A DNA stretch of 64,000 nt. It comes from CAYTLW01 sp964438735 (GTDB lineage Bacteria; Myxococcota_A; UBA9042). The translations under genes were made by a program, and so were the position numbers. Positions 34,772 through 43,761 of the stretch are shown piece by piece (the first letter of the stretch is position 1; every line of letters begins with the position of its first letter). Under the pieces are notes generated by a model that did not search any database, had not been told where the DNA came from, and was given only the letters and a program-made list of their open reading frames with translations. The stretch is taken from NCBI GenBank assembly GCA_964438735.1, contig CAYTLW010000023.1, forward strand, positions 16,566 to 80,565. Reading direction: 5' to 3'.

Positions 34772-35866
34772 ATGTCCGACGAACGCCGCCCAAAGACGCG
34801 CCGAGGCTCCAGGCCACGCCGTGGTCTGGGGTCGGATGAAAGCGGCGACTTCTCCGCGGAGGCCCCGGACGGACGCACAGAACCGGTGGTGAAGGTCGCG
34901 GCCACGGTGGTGCGCCGCGCCATCAGCGGAGGTCGCATCCCTGCGCGTCCACGTCGGCACGTTGATAGCGGCGTCAAGGGCAGCGGTTCTGCGCGGTACC
35001 GTCGGCTGGTGGAGAGCGGCGGCTTCGGCGACGGCGTCAAGGACGAGGCCAGCTTCAAGTTCGACGCCGGCGGACCGGGCCACACGGGCCCCGGCGACGC
35101 AGGCGGGCCACCCAGCGCCGAGATCGAGGTCGCTCAACAGCTGCTGATGGCCAACCTGGGCTACGAATTCGGCGACAAGGCCCTGCTGGCGGCCGCGCTG
35201 ACCCACCCCTCCTGGCGCAACGAGCGCGCCGAAGTGACCCTGGACAACCAGCGCATCGAGTTCCTCGGCGATCTGGTCCTCGGCCTGGCCGTGGGCGACC
35301 TGTTGCTCTTGCGCCTGCCCGACGCCAAGGAGGGCGAGGTCTCGGTGCTCAAGGCGAAGCTGGTACGACAGAGTACGCTGGCCAACGTGGCCACCGTGCT
35401 CGGCGTCGGACCGGCCCTGCGCCTGGGCCGGGGTGAAGAGCGCAGCGGCGGTCGCGATCGGCCCGCTGTGCTGGCGGATGCCGTCGAGGCGGTGTTCGCG
35501 GCAGTGTTCATCGAAGCCGGCTACGACATCGCCCGCGAGGTGGTGGCCGGCGCCCTGGCCGATTCGCTGGAGCTGCTGCTGGCAGCGGCGGGCAAGGCTG
35601 GCGCAGATAGCACCATGGCGCTCCATGCGAGCACGGATAACTACAAGACCGCGCTGCAGGAATGGTTGGCGGCGGCCAGAGCCGAGCCGGCGCGGTACGA
35701 GCTGGTGCGCCGAATTGGCCCGGACCACGACCAGCGTTTTCGGGTGCGCGTCCTGACGCGCGTGGACGGCACGGAGTGGCAAGCCCAGGGCGAGGGGCGG
35801 TCGGTGAAGTCGGCGGAAAACGCAGCTGCTGCGGAGCTTTTTGCCGAGCTGGCTACCGACTCATAG
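34772..35866 (+). CDS. rnc: Ribonuclease III with long N-terminal extension
   Basis: 364 residues against about 220-250 for typical RNase III. Residues 117-275 are the catalytic domain: the signature NQRIEFLGDLVLGLAV places Glu163 and Asp167, and ADAVEAVFAAVF supplies Asp236 and Glu239 for Mg2+. Residues 290-364 form the double-stranded RNA-binding domain (NYKTALQEWL ... SVKSAENAAAAELF). The enzyme processes rRNA precursors and structured RNAs in the cytoplasm. The first 115 residues are Arg/Gly-rich and disordered-looking, of unknown role. No rRNA, era or lepB gene is next to it. Confidence 0.92.
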   Translation: MSDERRPKTRRGSRPRRGLGSDESGDFSAEAPDGRTEPVVKVAATVVRRAISGGRIPARPRRHVDSGVKGSGSARYRRLVESGGFGDGVKDEASFKFDAGGPGHTGPGDAGGPPSAEIEVAQQLLMANLGYEFGDKALLAAALTHPSWRNERAEVTLDNQRIEFLGDLVLGLAVGDLLLLRLPDAKEGEVSVLKAKLVRQSTLANVATVLGVGPALRLGRGEERSGGRDRPAVLADAVEAVFAAVFIEAGYDIAREVVAGALADSLELLLAAAGKAGADSTMALHASTDNYKTALQEWLAAARAEPARYELVRRIGPDHDQRFRVRVLTRVDGTEWQAQGEGRSVKSAENAAAAELFAELATDS

Positions 35867-35897
35867 ACGCCAGCGCCGTGACCCGCTCTGCACTTGC

Positions 35898-38009
35898 TCA
35901 GACTTTCGCTTCTGGCTCGACGTCGTGGAAGATGTCGTAGTCGACCTGCATCCGACCGTCGGGCAGCCGCGAGATGATGTCGACCATGCGATATCCCCAG
36001 GCGATATCCTCGGGATACCACGAGTGACGGGCGTGGGTGGTCTGCTGATAGATGGTGTCCAGGCCGGTCAAGGAACCGACGATCACGCCGACACGCTCCT
36101 CGACGTTGTCGGCGTCGACGCCATGGAGCGGGCTGTGCTCGTCGATGACGTGCATGATCGTCCACGACAAGGCAAACATCGGTGAGCTGCTGCGAACCAG
36201 CTTCAGGTCGTGCAGCCGACGCAGCTTCTCGCCCTCGGGGCTGACCTCATCGATGAGCACCGCCACGCGCATGGTCGCCTCGACGATGGCGTTGCCGCGC
36301 GCGTTGCCCACCCGGAACATCAGGGTGCGCTGGCCGTGATGGGTCATGACCACCAGCTTGTCGATGAACAGGACCGACGAGGTGGGCAAGGAGAACTTGG
36401 CGAAGGCCAGGCCGGTGAACAACGCCGTGTAGGCCAGGCCGATGACCGCCTGCAGGGTCACCAGCGTGTGGGCGTAGGGCGTATCCGGTGACATGGCGCC
36501 GTAGCCGATGGTCGACATGGTCTGCACGCTGAAGGCGAAGGCGTCCAGGAAGCTGTCGGCACGCAGCGAGGAGACCGAACCGGGTTCGATCATGTAGAGC
36601 GCCGCGAAGAGCACGTTCAGGCCCAGGAAGAGCAGGACCATGGCCAGCAGGAGTCGATTCCACGGCCCTTCGATGAAGTAGAAATAGAAGTCGCGCCGCA
36701 GCTCGCTGGGCGTGCCCTTGTGCACGGCGCTGCCGACGGGCTGGCGTCGCCTGGCGGGCGCCGCTTGCGGGTCCACGGGGGCGGCCTGGGCCCGAGCGCG
36801 GGCGGTGTAGTAGTGGTGCGCTTCGACGTGTGCGGACTCGGCAGACGGCGCCAGCGGGGCCATGGACAGATCGAAGATGACCTCCAGCACGCAGATCAGG
36901 GCCACGCCCATGATGAAGATCCAGGCCTGCAGGAAGCCGCCGATGAAGGCCATCAGGACGAGCGCGGCGCAGGCGATGAAGCGGGCTTGAACGCGTAACC
37001 GGTCGCTCATCTGGGCGTTATGCCTCTGGGTGACCATATCCAGCACGGTGACGCTCAAGAAGGCCAGGGTCAGGGTGCCGCAGAGCATCCAGCGATACTT
37101 GCCGTCGGCGACGAGGCCCGGGTCGAAGAAGACCATCTTCTTGATGGCTACACCCACCGAGACCATGGCGATGGTCAACGGCAGGTGGGTCCAGACCCAG
37201 ATCACCACGTTGATGGGCCGCTCTTTGATGCGGCTGTCGGCGATATCGTCGAAGTAGAGCCACCATAAGCTGGCCGTCAGGATCAGGCCGAAGGCGGCCA
37301 TCAGGGCGTGTTCGCCGGCGGGCTCGGGCGCCTCGGTCAGGGCCGAGAGCACCTTCACGAAAGACTCGCCCAGCACGATGATGGTCAGCAGGCCGTAGCG
37401 CTCTGCCATGTGCATCATGTCGACGGGGTGACGGGCGGAGGCGGTGCGCACGCGGTGGGTGAAGGGGATCGCCACGTCGACCACGAAAGCTACGGCCCAG
37501 AGCGTGTACGACCAGGGCGCGGGCAGGGCCAGGCTGATGATCCAGCAGATGGCGCCGAAGCCGAAGCCGATGGCGTAGGGCCCGGCGACATCGCGGGCGC
37601 CGGTGGTGCGGGCCCAGGCGCGGCCGTAGAGCGCCGCGATCACCAGCCTCGCCACCGCGTAGGCCACCACGAAGGGTCCGGGACGGCCCTCGAAGACCAG
37701 GGGCACGCAGACGGCCATGGTGCCGATGGCGAACATCTGCGCGAAGACGATGGCGCGATGGGCCAGATCGTCGACCACGAAGCGGTTCATGAAGAAGGTG
37801 AAGTGCGACCAGGTCAACCAGAGCGGCGCCAGCAAGCCGGCCACGGCCAGGAAGCCCATCAGGCCGATGTTGTCGCTCAGGGCGTTGCCCAGCTGGATAA
37901 AGGTCGCCACGTAGATCAGGTCGTAGAAGAGCTCCAGCCAGCCGACGCGACGGGCGTGGCCGCCGGCGGGGCTGTGAAAGGCGGGGGCGTGGATCCAGCG
38001 ATTCTGCAC
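35898..38009 (-). CDS. LtrA-inward-rectifier K+ channel (KirBac) fusion
   Basis: 703 residues. Residues 18-385 match LtrA (low temperature requirement A), a polytopic membrane family of unclear function: WLELFYDLIYVATFIQLG, RYGLLTIIVLGESF, and about eight to ten membrane spans. After a polar linker (385-430) comes a complete Kir-type channel. It has a pre-helix (SELRRDFYFYFIEGPWNRLL), outer helix, pore with selectivity filter TIGYG (500-504), inner helix, and a C-terminal Ig-like cytoplasmic domain (RTLMFRVGNARGNAIVEA; LSWTIMHVIDEHSPLHG). K+ transport is likely; LtrA may regulate it. The start is GTG 38009 with no clear ribosome-binding site. Confidence 0.85.
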   Translation of the reverse strand: MQNRWIHAPAFHSPAGGHARRVGWLELFYDLIYVATFIQLGNALSDNIGLMGFLAVAGLLAPLWLTWSHFTFFMNRFVVDDLAHRAIVFAQMFAIGTMAVCVPLVFEGRPGPFVVAYAVARLVIAALYGRAWARTTGARDVAGPYAIGFGFGAICWIISLALPAPWSYTLWAVAFVVDVAIPFTHRVRTASARHPVDMMHMAERYGLLTIIVLGESFVKVLSALTEAPEPAGEHALMAAFGLILTASLWWLYFDDIADSRIKERPINVVIWVWTHLPLTIAMVSVGVAIKKMVFFDPGLVADGKYRWMLCGTLTLAFLSVTVLDMVTQRHNAQMSDRLRVQARFIACAALVLMAFIGGFLQAWIFIMGVALICVLEVIFDLSMAPLAPSAESAHVEAHHYYTARARAQAAPVDPQAAPARRRQPVGSAVHKGTPSELRRDFYFYFIEGPWNRLLLAMVLLFLGLNVLFAALYMIEPGSVSSLRADSFLDAFAFSVQTMSTIGYGAMSPDTPYAHTLVTLQAVIGLAYTALFTGLAFAKFSLPTSSVLFIDKLVVMTHHGQRTLMFRVGNARGNAIVEATMRVAVLIDEVSPEGEKLRRLHDLKLVRSSSPMFALSWTIMHVIDEHSPLHGVDADNVEERVGVIVGSLTGLDTIYQQTTHARHSWYPEDIAWGYRMVDIISRLPDGRMQVDYDIFHDVEPEAKV

Positions 38010-38133
38010 GTTGGCGGGTCCAGGTTGGCGGGCGCGGCATTGGCGGCTGCTGGATGGGCGGCCGTTCAGGCGACGGGGGTCGACGTGGCGGCATCGAATC
38101 GGTATTGCACATCGGTGTCAAGAAGGGGGACCC

Positions 38134-39399
38134 GTGGACTGGATTCTGCACGCTGATGTAACCGGCAACTCAACCCGCTATCCGCTGGCGGGCGATTCCG
38201 CGGTCCTCGGCGCGGCGGCGGGGCCGGGCCGGGACTTTGACTCCGACGACCCCGCTGAAGGCCCATGGGTGGCCGGCGGGTTGCAACTATCCCTGGTCGG
38301 CGAGGGGCCTTCCTATGACCTGGGCGTGCAAGCCCAGGGCGGCGGCACGCGCCTGCTGGTCACCGACGTGGACCTGACCATGGCCACCTGCTGCCACGTC
38401 GAGCTGCTCGACAGCGTGGTGATGGTCGAGGGGGACACGGGCACGAGTGTCTCGCGCAGCATCCTGCTTCTGTCACTGGCCGGCATGCGCGCCGCCCTGG
38501 CCGCCGGCAACTCAGAGATCTCGCTGTCGGAGCTGGACTACGAGCGAGTTCGCGGCGCGTCGAACCAGATTCAACTGGACATGGCCCGCTGGAGCTTTCA
38601 GTCGCCCGCCGGCACCCGCGAGGTCTTCGGCTACGCCAATGTGCCTCGGGTCCAGCCGCCGGTCGCCGCGCTCTGCCTGGTGGATCATCGCGGCATCGAG
38701 CCCGGTGGCGTGCACACCGGCGTCGCAGCCCTGGTCAAGGGCGGCGTCGAATTGAGCGGCCTGTGGATGAGCGGCATGGTCTGCGGTCGCCTGGCCGATG
38801 GCCGCCTCCGGGCCATGGCGCTGGGTGTCGTGCGCAAACGACGCGACTTCCAGGTGGGTCTGAGGGTGCTGACCGCGGCGGACGAGGACGAGACCTTGTC
38901 GGTGGCGTTGCGAGACTCCGGCTTTGTCACCTGGGACGTGTCGGACATCGAGCTGCGCGACGCCTCGGCCATCAAGGCGGTGACGGCCCTGCCCGAGACG
39001 TGTGGCTGCCTGCTGCTGGTCGAGGATCCCTATCGCAAGATGCACCTCTGGCGGCTGGATGTGGCCGATGACAGGGTGACGGCGCGGGAGATCGAGATCG
39101 ACCCCATGCCATCCCGAATCCGGGTCACCGTCGGAGACGCGCAGGGCGAGGACGAGGCTGCCGAGACAGATGACGCGGTCGATGGCCTGCTCACGGTGAC
39201 CTCGGCCGGCCAGCAGGTGGAGTTGGGCCTGTTTGCGGCCGACGCGACGCCGCAGGTGGCCGTCTATGTGGTCGGTGACGGGGGCGGCGCCGGTCTGCAC
39301 TGGTGGCTGAGCCAGGACGAAGGCGACGGCCAGGTGATGTACCGGCTGCACCTGCGTGCCGAGCGACAGGTGCAGGTGCGCAGCGCGATCCTTGGCTAG
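38134..39399 (+). CDS. Hypothetical cytoplasmic protein
   Basis: 421 residues with no signal peptide or membrane segment and no recognised domain. The first 200 residues are beta-rich (VDWILHADVTGNSTRYPLAG ...; LLVTDVDLTMATCCHVELLD). The C-terminal part has acidic stretches (DAQGEDEAAETDDAVDG). The GTG at 38134 is supported by AGAAGGGGGA just upstream. The gene diverges from the LtrA-Kir fusion gene, with 124 bases between starts. The function is not predictable from sequence; the even spread of charged residues and GC-rich codons like its neighbours argue that it is a real native gene. Confidence 0.6.
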   Translation: MDWILHADVTGNSTRYPLAGDSAVLGAAAGPGRDFDSDDPAEGPWVAGGLQLSLVGEGPSYDLGVQAQGGGTRLLVTDVDLTMATCCHVELLDSVVMVEGDTGTSVSRSILLLSLAGMRAALAAGNSEISLSELDYERVRGASNQIQLDMARWSFQSPAGTREVFGYANVPRVQPPVAALCLVDHRGIEPGGVHTGVAALVKGGVELSGLWMSGMVCGRLADGRLRAMALGVVRKRRDFQVGLRVLTAADEDETLSVALRDSGFVTWDVSDIELRDASAIKAVTALPETCGCLLLVEDPYRKMHLWRLDVADDRVTAREIEIDPMPSRIRVTVGDAQGEDEAAETDDAVDGLLTVTSAGQQVELGLFAADATPQVAVYVVGDGGGAGLHWWLSQDEGDGQVMYRLHLRAERQVQVRSAILG

Positions 39400-39626
39400 T
39401 CGGACCGGCTGGCAGGCCCGATCGTCCGGCCACAGCAAGCGTCCGCGCGTCCAGGAGCTTGATTCGCACTCCGGCCCGACCGCTGAACGCCGATCTGACG
39501 GCGGCCTGCGCGTCCCGCAAGAGCTTGAATTGACTACGGCCAGTCCTGCGCCTTGCAGAACACACATGCCTTGCACCTCGATGTCCATCGGCCAAACCTC
39601 CGTAGCGAATCTAGCTCCTAGCAGGG

Positions 39627-40778
39627 TCAGCGCCGCCGCCAGACCTGCACCGCATCTACACCGCCCACTTTGGGCGCCACGGAGATGGCCAGCACACCGC
39701 CGGGCCCGACCCGAAGAGGCCCGACGAATCGATGTCCGGCCGGCGGGCGCAGGGTCGCCTCTGCCTTGTCCAGCGCCGACGCGGCGATGGTGATGCTGGG
39801 GCCCCGCTGCAGGATCACGGCACCTCCGCTGGCAGCGAATCCGTCCATGGCCTTCTTGACCGGGGCGCTGGCCAGGCGCGTCTTCAGGGCGGCGTCGTAG
39901 CGCTCCAGGTTGTCGCAGAGCACATACAGGCTGCCGCCATGAGAGACCGGCGCCATGCAGGGGCGGCTCGGTTTGCGACCGAGATCCTGGCCGACGGGTT
40001 GTTCGGTCTTCAGGTCGATGTGGTGAAGCGCACCGCGGCTATCGAGCACGATGAGCTTGCCGCCATGCCAGGCGGGCGGGAAGAGGCGGATGCCCCGTCC
40101 GATATCCGCCGACCAGTCGCCATGGGCGCCCAGGAAGTCGCGATCCCGGGCCGCCTCAACCGTAAACACCTCGCCGCGGCCCACCAGCAGGCTTTTGATG
40201 CGCTGGCCGGTGGTCCGGCGTCGTTGCCAACGTCGGCGCCGCGTGTCGTAGGTGGAGACCTGACCGGCCGCCAGGTCGAAGGCGAGCAGCCGCGTTCCCT
40301 GCCAGATCATGCGCGGCGGCTGCGGCCAGGCGCCATAGTGGCGCACCACCAGGTGGGGCTCAGCGCGACCGGCCGACACATGCACGCGCCGCAGGAGCAG
40401 GTCGATGGCGTTGCAGTAGAGCTGTACGAGAGCGCCGTCGTCGTGTTCCAGACCGCAACTTCGCCAGCTCCCGGCCACCGCGGCGTGCATTCGCAGGGGA
40501 TCGCCACCGCCGGCGACCTTCATGCAGGTCAACGCGACGCCAACGGGCTCAGATCGGCAGAGTCTTCGGTCCACAAAGCGCAGATCTCGGCTGTGCTCGC
40601 CGCTCCGGCTCAGCCGCTTGTCCAGCTGCCAGGCGGGCGGGGCGGCCTGCAGTGGCACCGCACCAACAAGGAGCAGCACACCCGCAACCAGCGCCATGGT
40701 CGCCACGCCAGGAGCCGATCGATCGCCTCGATACGGATGGTGGGGCCCGCCGAATGAGCGGCGATGCAGCGGCATCAT
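39627..40778 (-). CDS. Secreted protein, propeller-like, function unknown
   Basis: 383 residues. Basic N-terminus and signal peptide (VATMALVAGVLLLVGAVPLQA) followed by a beta-rich protein with repeated short blades (WHGGKLIVLDSRGALHHIDL; SHGGSLYVLCDNLERYDA), suggesting a small PQQ/WD-like propeller. Six scattered cysteines may form disulfides. Starts ATG 40778 and 40775 are adjacent. The first overlaps the stop of the upstream CAP-domain gene (ATGA), so the two are coupled and probably work together outside the cytoplasm. No enzyme motif is visible. Confidence 0.68.
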   Translation of the reverse strand: MMPLHRRSFGGPHHPYRGDRSAPGVATMALVAGVLLLVGAVPLQAAPPAWQLDKRLSRSGEHSRDLRFVDRRLCRSEPVGVALTCMKVAGGGDPLRMHAAVAGSWRSCGLEHDDGALVQLYCNAIDLLLRRVHVSAGRAEPHLVVRHYGAWPQPPRMIWQGTRLLAFDLAAGQVSTYDTRRRRWQRRRTTGQRIKSLLVGRGEVFTVEAARDRDFLGAHGDWSADIGRGIRLFPPAWHGGKLIVLDSRGALHHIDLKTEQPVGQDLGRKPSRPCMAPVSHGGSLYVLCDNLERYDAALKTRLASAPVKKAMDGFAASGGAVILQRGPSITIAASALDKAEATLRPPAGHRFVGPLRVGPGGVLAISVAPKVGGVDAVQVWRRR

Positions 40779-42679
40779 GGCCGACCTCTGCTGGCAACGC
40801 CTTGCACATTGAAGTCGGTCCGCTGCGCCGCCAGCTTCTTCAACGCGGCCTGCAATCCGGTCGGCAGCCTGCTCTGACGGATGACCAGCGCCGTCGGCCG
40901 TGCGGCGCCCCTTGCCGGTCGCGGACCGAGTCCGATGGCCTCGGCGTGGCTCAGTCCTCGCAGGTCCGAGCGTTCCATGGTCAAAGCGGACCCTGGCAGC
41001 AACATCAACGCATCCGGACCCGTCGCCGAGAGGCGCACATCGCGCAGAAGCACCCGGGCGCCGGGCAGGACCACCAGCAGCCGCCCCCGACCAGCGATCG
41101 TCAGGTGGTCCAAGGTGATGTCGACGGAACGCCCGCCAGGATCGCCCAGGATCAGCAGATAGCGCCCGGACCGATCCCAGTTCATGGGCGCGTTCGGGCC
41201 CGGCCGCGCGGCCGAGTCCTTGACCAGGGCCGCCCGCCGGATGGTCAGCGCCCGACCGACCGCACCGGAGACCGCCAGCGGTCCGCCCGACAAGCCGCCT
41301 GGCGCGCCGCGGATGACCATGCTGCGGCCGACCAGGGTGTCCGGGGCGAGCGCGTGCACGTTGGCGGGCACCTGGGCGGTGGCCACCTCGCCTGGCCAGC
41401 CGGCCGACAGCCGCGACAGGTTGCCCGCACGCGGCCTGTATGCACCACGTCGAGCCGACCTGCGCTCGCCAGCGCCAGGCACCCTGCGCAAGCCGGAAGC
41501 GCCGCCGTCTCGCAGCAGGCTCCGGGATGCCTTGCGGGTGTGGAACCACCAATTGAGTCGGTGGGTCTGGCCGTCGATGGTCAACGTGGCCTCGATCGCG
41601 TAGCGGGTGTTGGCCTTCAAAGGCCGTTGAGGCATCAACATGACCTGGTCGAAGTTGCGGCGATACGCCTGCTGAATCTGGCTGCGCTTCTTGTCCGCGA
41701 CCACGCCGCCGGCACCGTAGATGCCCATGGGCGGCTTCTTGACCGCCGGTCGCGTGGGATCGGCCAGCCACAGCGGCACCTCGGCACCGTCGGGACCGCG
41801 TATGACCGCCTGCACTGCGGTCAGGTATTTCGAATCGCGTGGCAGCAGGTGAATGGTGGCCGGGTAGCCGGTGGGTCGGGCGCCAGGCGGGCGCGGATCG
41901 GGCCGCTCGCCGGGAAACAGGGTCGGCACGTCGGTCCAGCCGTCGGGCGGGAAGCGGATGAAGCGCGGAACTTGGGAACGCCGGGCGCGATCGCGCTTGA
42001 ACGGAAAGAGATGGATGCCGCAATTCATGAACACTCGAGCGTGCGAGCCGGCGCGCTGGAACGTCTGCCTGGCTGCCGAACCGCCGCTGGCGACGCCCAC
42101 CCGGCCCGAGACGCGGGCCACGAATTGAGCCCGGTGGTAGGGGCCGGCCAGGAAGCCTTCGAGCGCTTTTTCAGGCGTCTTGGAACCAAATGAGATGCCC
42201 GAAGAGCGCGCCGCTCGGTCGCCTTCGGCCGAATAGCCAGGATCGGAACGGCGCTCGAAATGGCCGTCGGGCGGCTTGCCCGCCTTGCAACGCCGCACGT
42301 GATAGCGCACGTGGGCTTGTCCTGCGGCGCTCAACTCGGCGGAGAAGCGCCAGGCCGGCAGCCCCATTCGCCTTCGCAAGCGAGCCAACTGGTCCAAAGC
42401 CTCGCGGTGATTGGCCGGCAGGGCATCGAAGGCGCCGCGGTCGGACGCGGGCACATGGATGCCAGGGGAAGCCGCTTTGGTTGTCGCAGGCGCGCGGGTG
42501 GGAGAAGTGACAGGGGTGTCGGCCGCCGCCGCTGGCGGCGCATGGACCGTCGAGGGTGCGATCGCCGTCTGCCGGGCGGCGCCACAGCCCAACGAGCAGA
42601 GCGCCCCGACCAACGCCGCGAGCGTGGCGATGCGCGCGGTCGCCGCGGTCGTACCTGGCACCCGCTGCGCTTGCTGCAC
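40775..42679 (-). CDS. CAP-domain (SCP/PR-1) lipoprotein with long C-terminal region
   Basis: 634 residues from GTG 42679, which has GGAGG five bases upstream. The leader RIATLAALVGALCSLGC gives lipobox Cys about 34. An Ala/Thr/Pro-rich linker precedes a CAP domain (about 85-225): NHREALDQLARLRRRMGLPA, SAAGQAHVRYHVR, DPGYSAEGDRAA, KALEGFLAGPYHRAQF. These hold the paired His/Glu positions of the family. Some bacterial CAP proteins bind lipids or act in spore or envelope biology; the function here is unknown. The remaining 400 residues are beta-rich, with a run of short parallel repeats near the C-terminus (VDITLDHLTIAGRGRLLVVL). The stop overlaps the next start. Confidence 0.76.
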   Translation of the reverse strand: MQQAQRVPGTTAATARIATLAALVGALCSLGCGAARQTAIAPSTVHAPPAAAADTPVTSPTRAPATTKAASPGIHVPASDRGAFDALPANHREALDQLARLRRRMGLPAWRFSAELSAAGQAHVRYHVRRCKAGKPPDGHFERRSDPGYSAEGDRAARSSGISFGSKTPEKALEGFLAGPYHRAQFVARVSGRVGVASGGSAARQTFQRAGSHARVFMNCGIHLFPFKRDRARRSQVPRFIRFPPDGWTDVPTLFPGERPDPRPPGARPTGYPATIHLLPRDSKYLTAVQAVIRGPDGAEVPLWLADPTRPAVKKPPMGIYGAGGVVADKKRSQIQQAYRRNFDQVMLMPQRPLKANTRYAIEATLTIDGQTHRLNWWFHTRKASRSLLRDGGASGLRRVPGAGERRSARRGAYRPRAGNLSRLSAGWPGEVATAQVPANVHALAPDTLVGRSMVIRGAPGGLSGGPLAVSGAVGRALTIRRAALVKDSAARPGPNAPMNWDRSGRYLLILGDPGGRSVDITLDHLTIAGRGRLLVVLPGARVLLRDVRLSATGPDALMLLPGSALTMERSDLRGLSHAEAIGLGPRPARGAARPTALVIRQSRLPTGLQAALKKLAAQRTDFNVQGVASRGRP

Positions 42680-42774
42680 CTGCCCCTCCACGATCGGAGG
42701 AGCATGGTAGCACGCAGCCCTGCCAACGGCGTCGATGAGCGCAGATCTGCCCGAAGCCTGGAGACCTGAATCGC

Positions 42775-43590
42775 CTAGATGTTGAACCAGGGAGTGACCC
42801 AGACGTACTTCACGTTCAGGGCCAGCCGCAGGGCCATCTTGACCGGCAACGCCATCATGGTCTGAAACAGCAACGCTGTGATGGCGAAGCGTACAAAGCC
42901 GATCTCCTGCATGGCGGCGGAGCTCTTCTTCCAGATCCACGGCAGGAAGCCGACGCCGTACCAGAGGAGGCAGGCGAAAGCGCCAAAGATGAACGCCGAG
43001 CCGTCGCCGTCGATGCCGAAGACATCCGACAGGTTGCGGGAGGTGAGGTCGAGTGGTTTGGCGATGTCCCAGCGCTCCCAGGGCCAGTACCAGTTCCAGC
43101 CCGGTCCGCGGCAGAAGACGCCGATGAGGATGGGCACGATCCAAAGGGCGAGGAAGCCGAACATGAACGTGGCGATGGCGAACTTGCGCTCGCTCCACGT
43201 GTAGTAGCCGTTGCCCTTGGGGTTGCGATCCAGGTAGGGGATCAGGATGAGGCCGCCGATGATGAGCAGGGGCAACATCACGCCGGCGATCCACGGGTCG
43301 AAGTAGACCAGCATCTCCTGCAAGCCGAGGAAATACCACGGCGCCTTGGAGGGGTCGGGCGTGCGGTTGGGGTCGGCCGGGAACTCCAGCGGCGCGTCGA
43401 TGGTGATGGACCACACGGTGAGAATCACCATGGCGGCGACCATGACCAGGAACTCGATCCGGACCAGGTAGGGCCAGGTAGAGACGCGATCCGGACGCGT
43501 GGGATCTGCCGGCGCTGCGGAATCGACGTCGTGCCGGCGCATGTCCTTGCGGCGAAGGCTTGGGCGGCCGGGATCGGGGCGTTTGCTCAT
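42775..43590 (-). CDS. Cytochrome b C-terminal subunit (subunit IV-like) of a Rieske/b complex
   Basis: 271 residues with a hydrophilic N-terminus and four or more membrane helices. PDPSKAPWYFLGLQEML is the counterpart of the quinol-site PEWY region (here APWY). It is the separate C-terminal half of cytochrome b, as in b6f and menaquinol complexes. LPWIWKK and a hydrophobic C-terminal span follow. It forms the quinol-oxidising site with the cytochrome b subunit encoded upstream. The ATG overlaps the stop of a 55-residue gene (ATGA). It is the last gene of the operon 47452 to 42775. Confidence 0.85.
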   Translation of the reverse strand: MSKRPDPGRPSLRRKDMRRHDVDSAAPADPTRPDRVSTWPYLVRIEFLVMVAAMVILTVWSITIDAPLEFPADPNRTPDPSKAPWYFLGLQEMLVYFDPWIAGVMLPLLIIGGLILIPYLDRNPKGNGYYTWSERKFAIATFMFGFLALWIVPILIGVFCRGPGWNWYWPWERWDIAKPLDLTSRNLSDVFGIDGDGSAFIFGAFACLLWYGVGFLPWIWKKSSAAMQEIGFVRFAITALLFQTMMALPVKMALRLALNVKYVWVTPWFNI

Positions 43591-43754
43591 CGCCGCATCT
43601 CCTCGCCGATGTCTTCCTTGCGGCCTTCCTCGATCAACTTGTCATTGCGACGGGCCTGCTTCCACCAGACCCAGATCAGGTAGATCACACCGAAAACCAT
43701 CGCCACGATGGGGATGTTATCCGGCTTGGTCAGGATTTCGAGGAACTGTTCCAC
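43587..43754 (-). CDS. 55-residue single-span membrane protein in the Rieske/b operon
   Basis: A GTG at 43754 opens a 55-residue frame beginning EQFLEILTKPDNIPIVAM. It has one hydrophobic helix (about 15-31, IVAMVFGVIYLIWVWW) and then a strongly charged tail. AGGAGG lies 12 bases upstream at the end of the cytochrome b gene. Its stop overlaps the start of the subunit IV gene (ATGA), so position and coupling strongly suggest a true small subunit, comparable with the tiny Pet subunits of b6f or a CcoQ-like helix. It has no recognised family. Confidence 0.75.
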   Translation of the reverse strand: MEQFLEILTKPDNIPIVAMVFGVIYLIWVWWKQARRNDKLIEEGRKEDIGEEMRR

Positions 43755-43761
43755 GGCAGAC

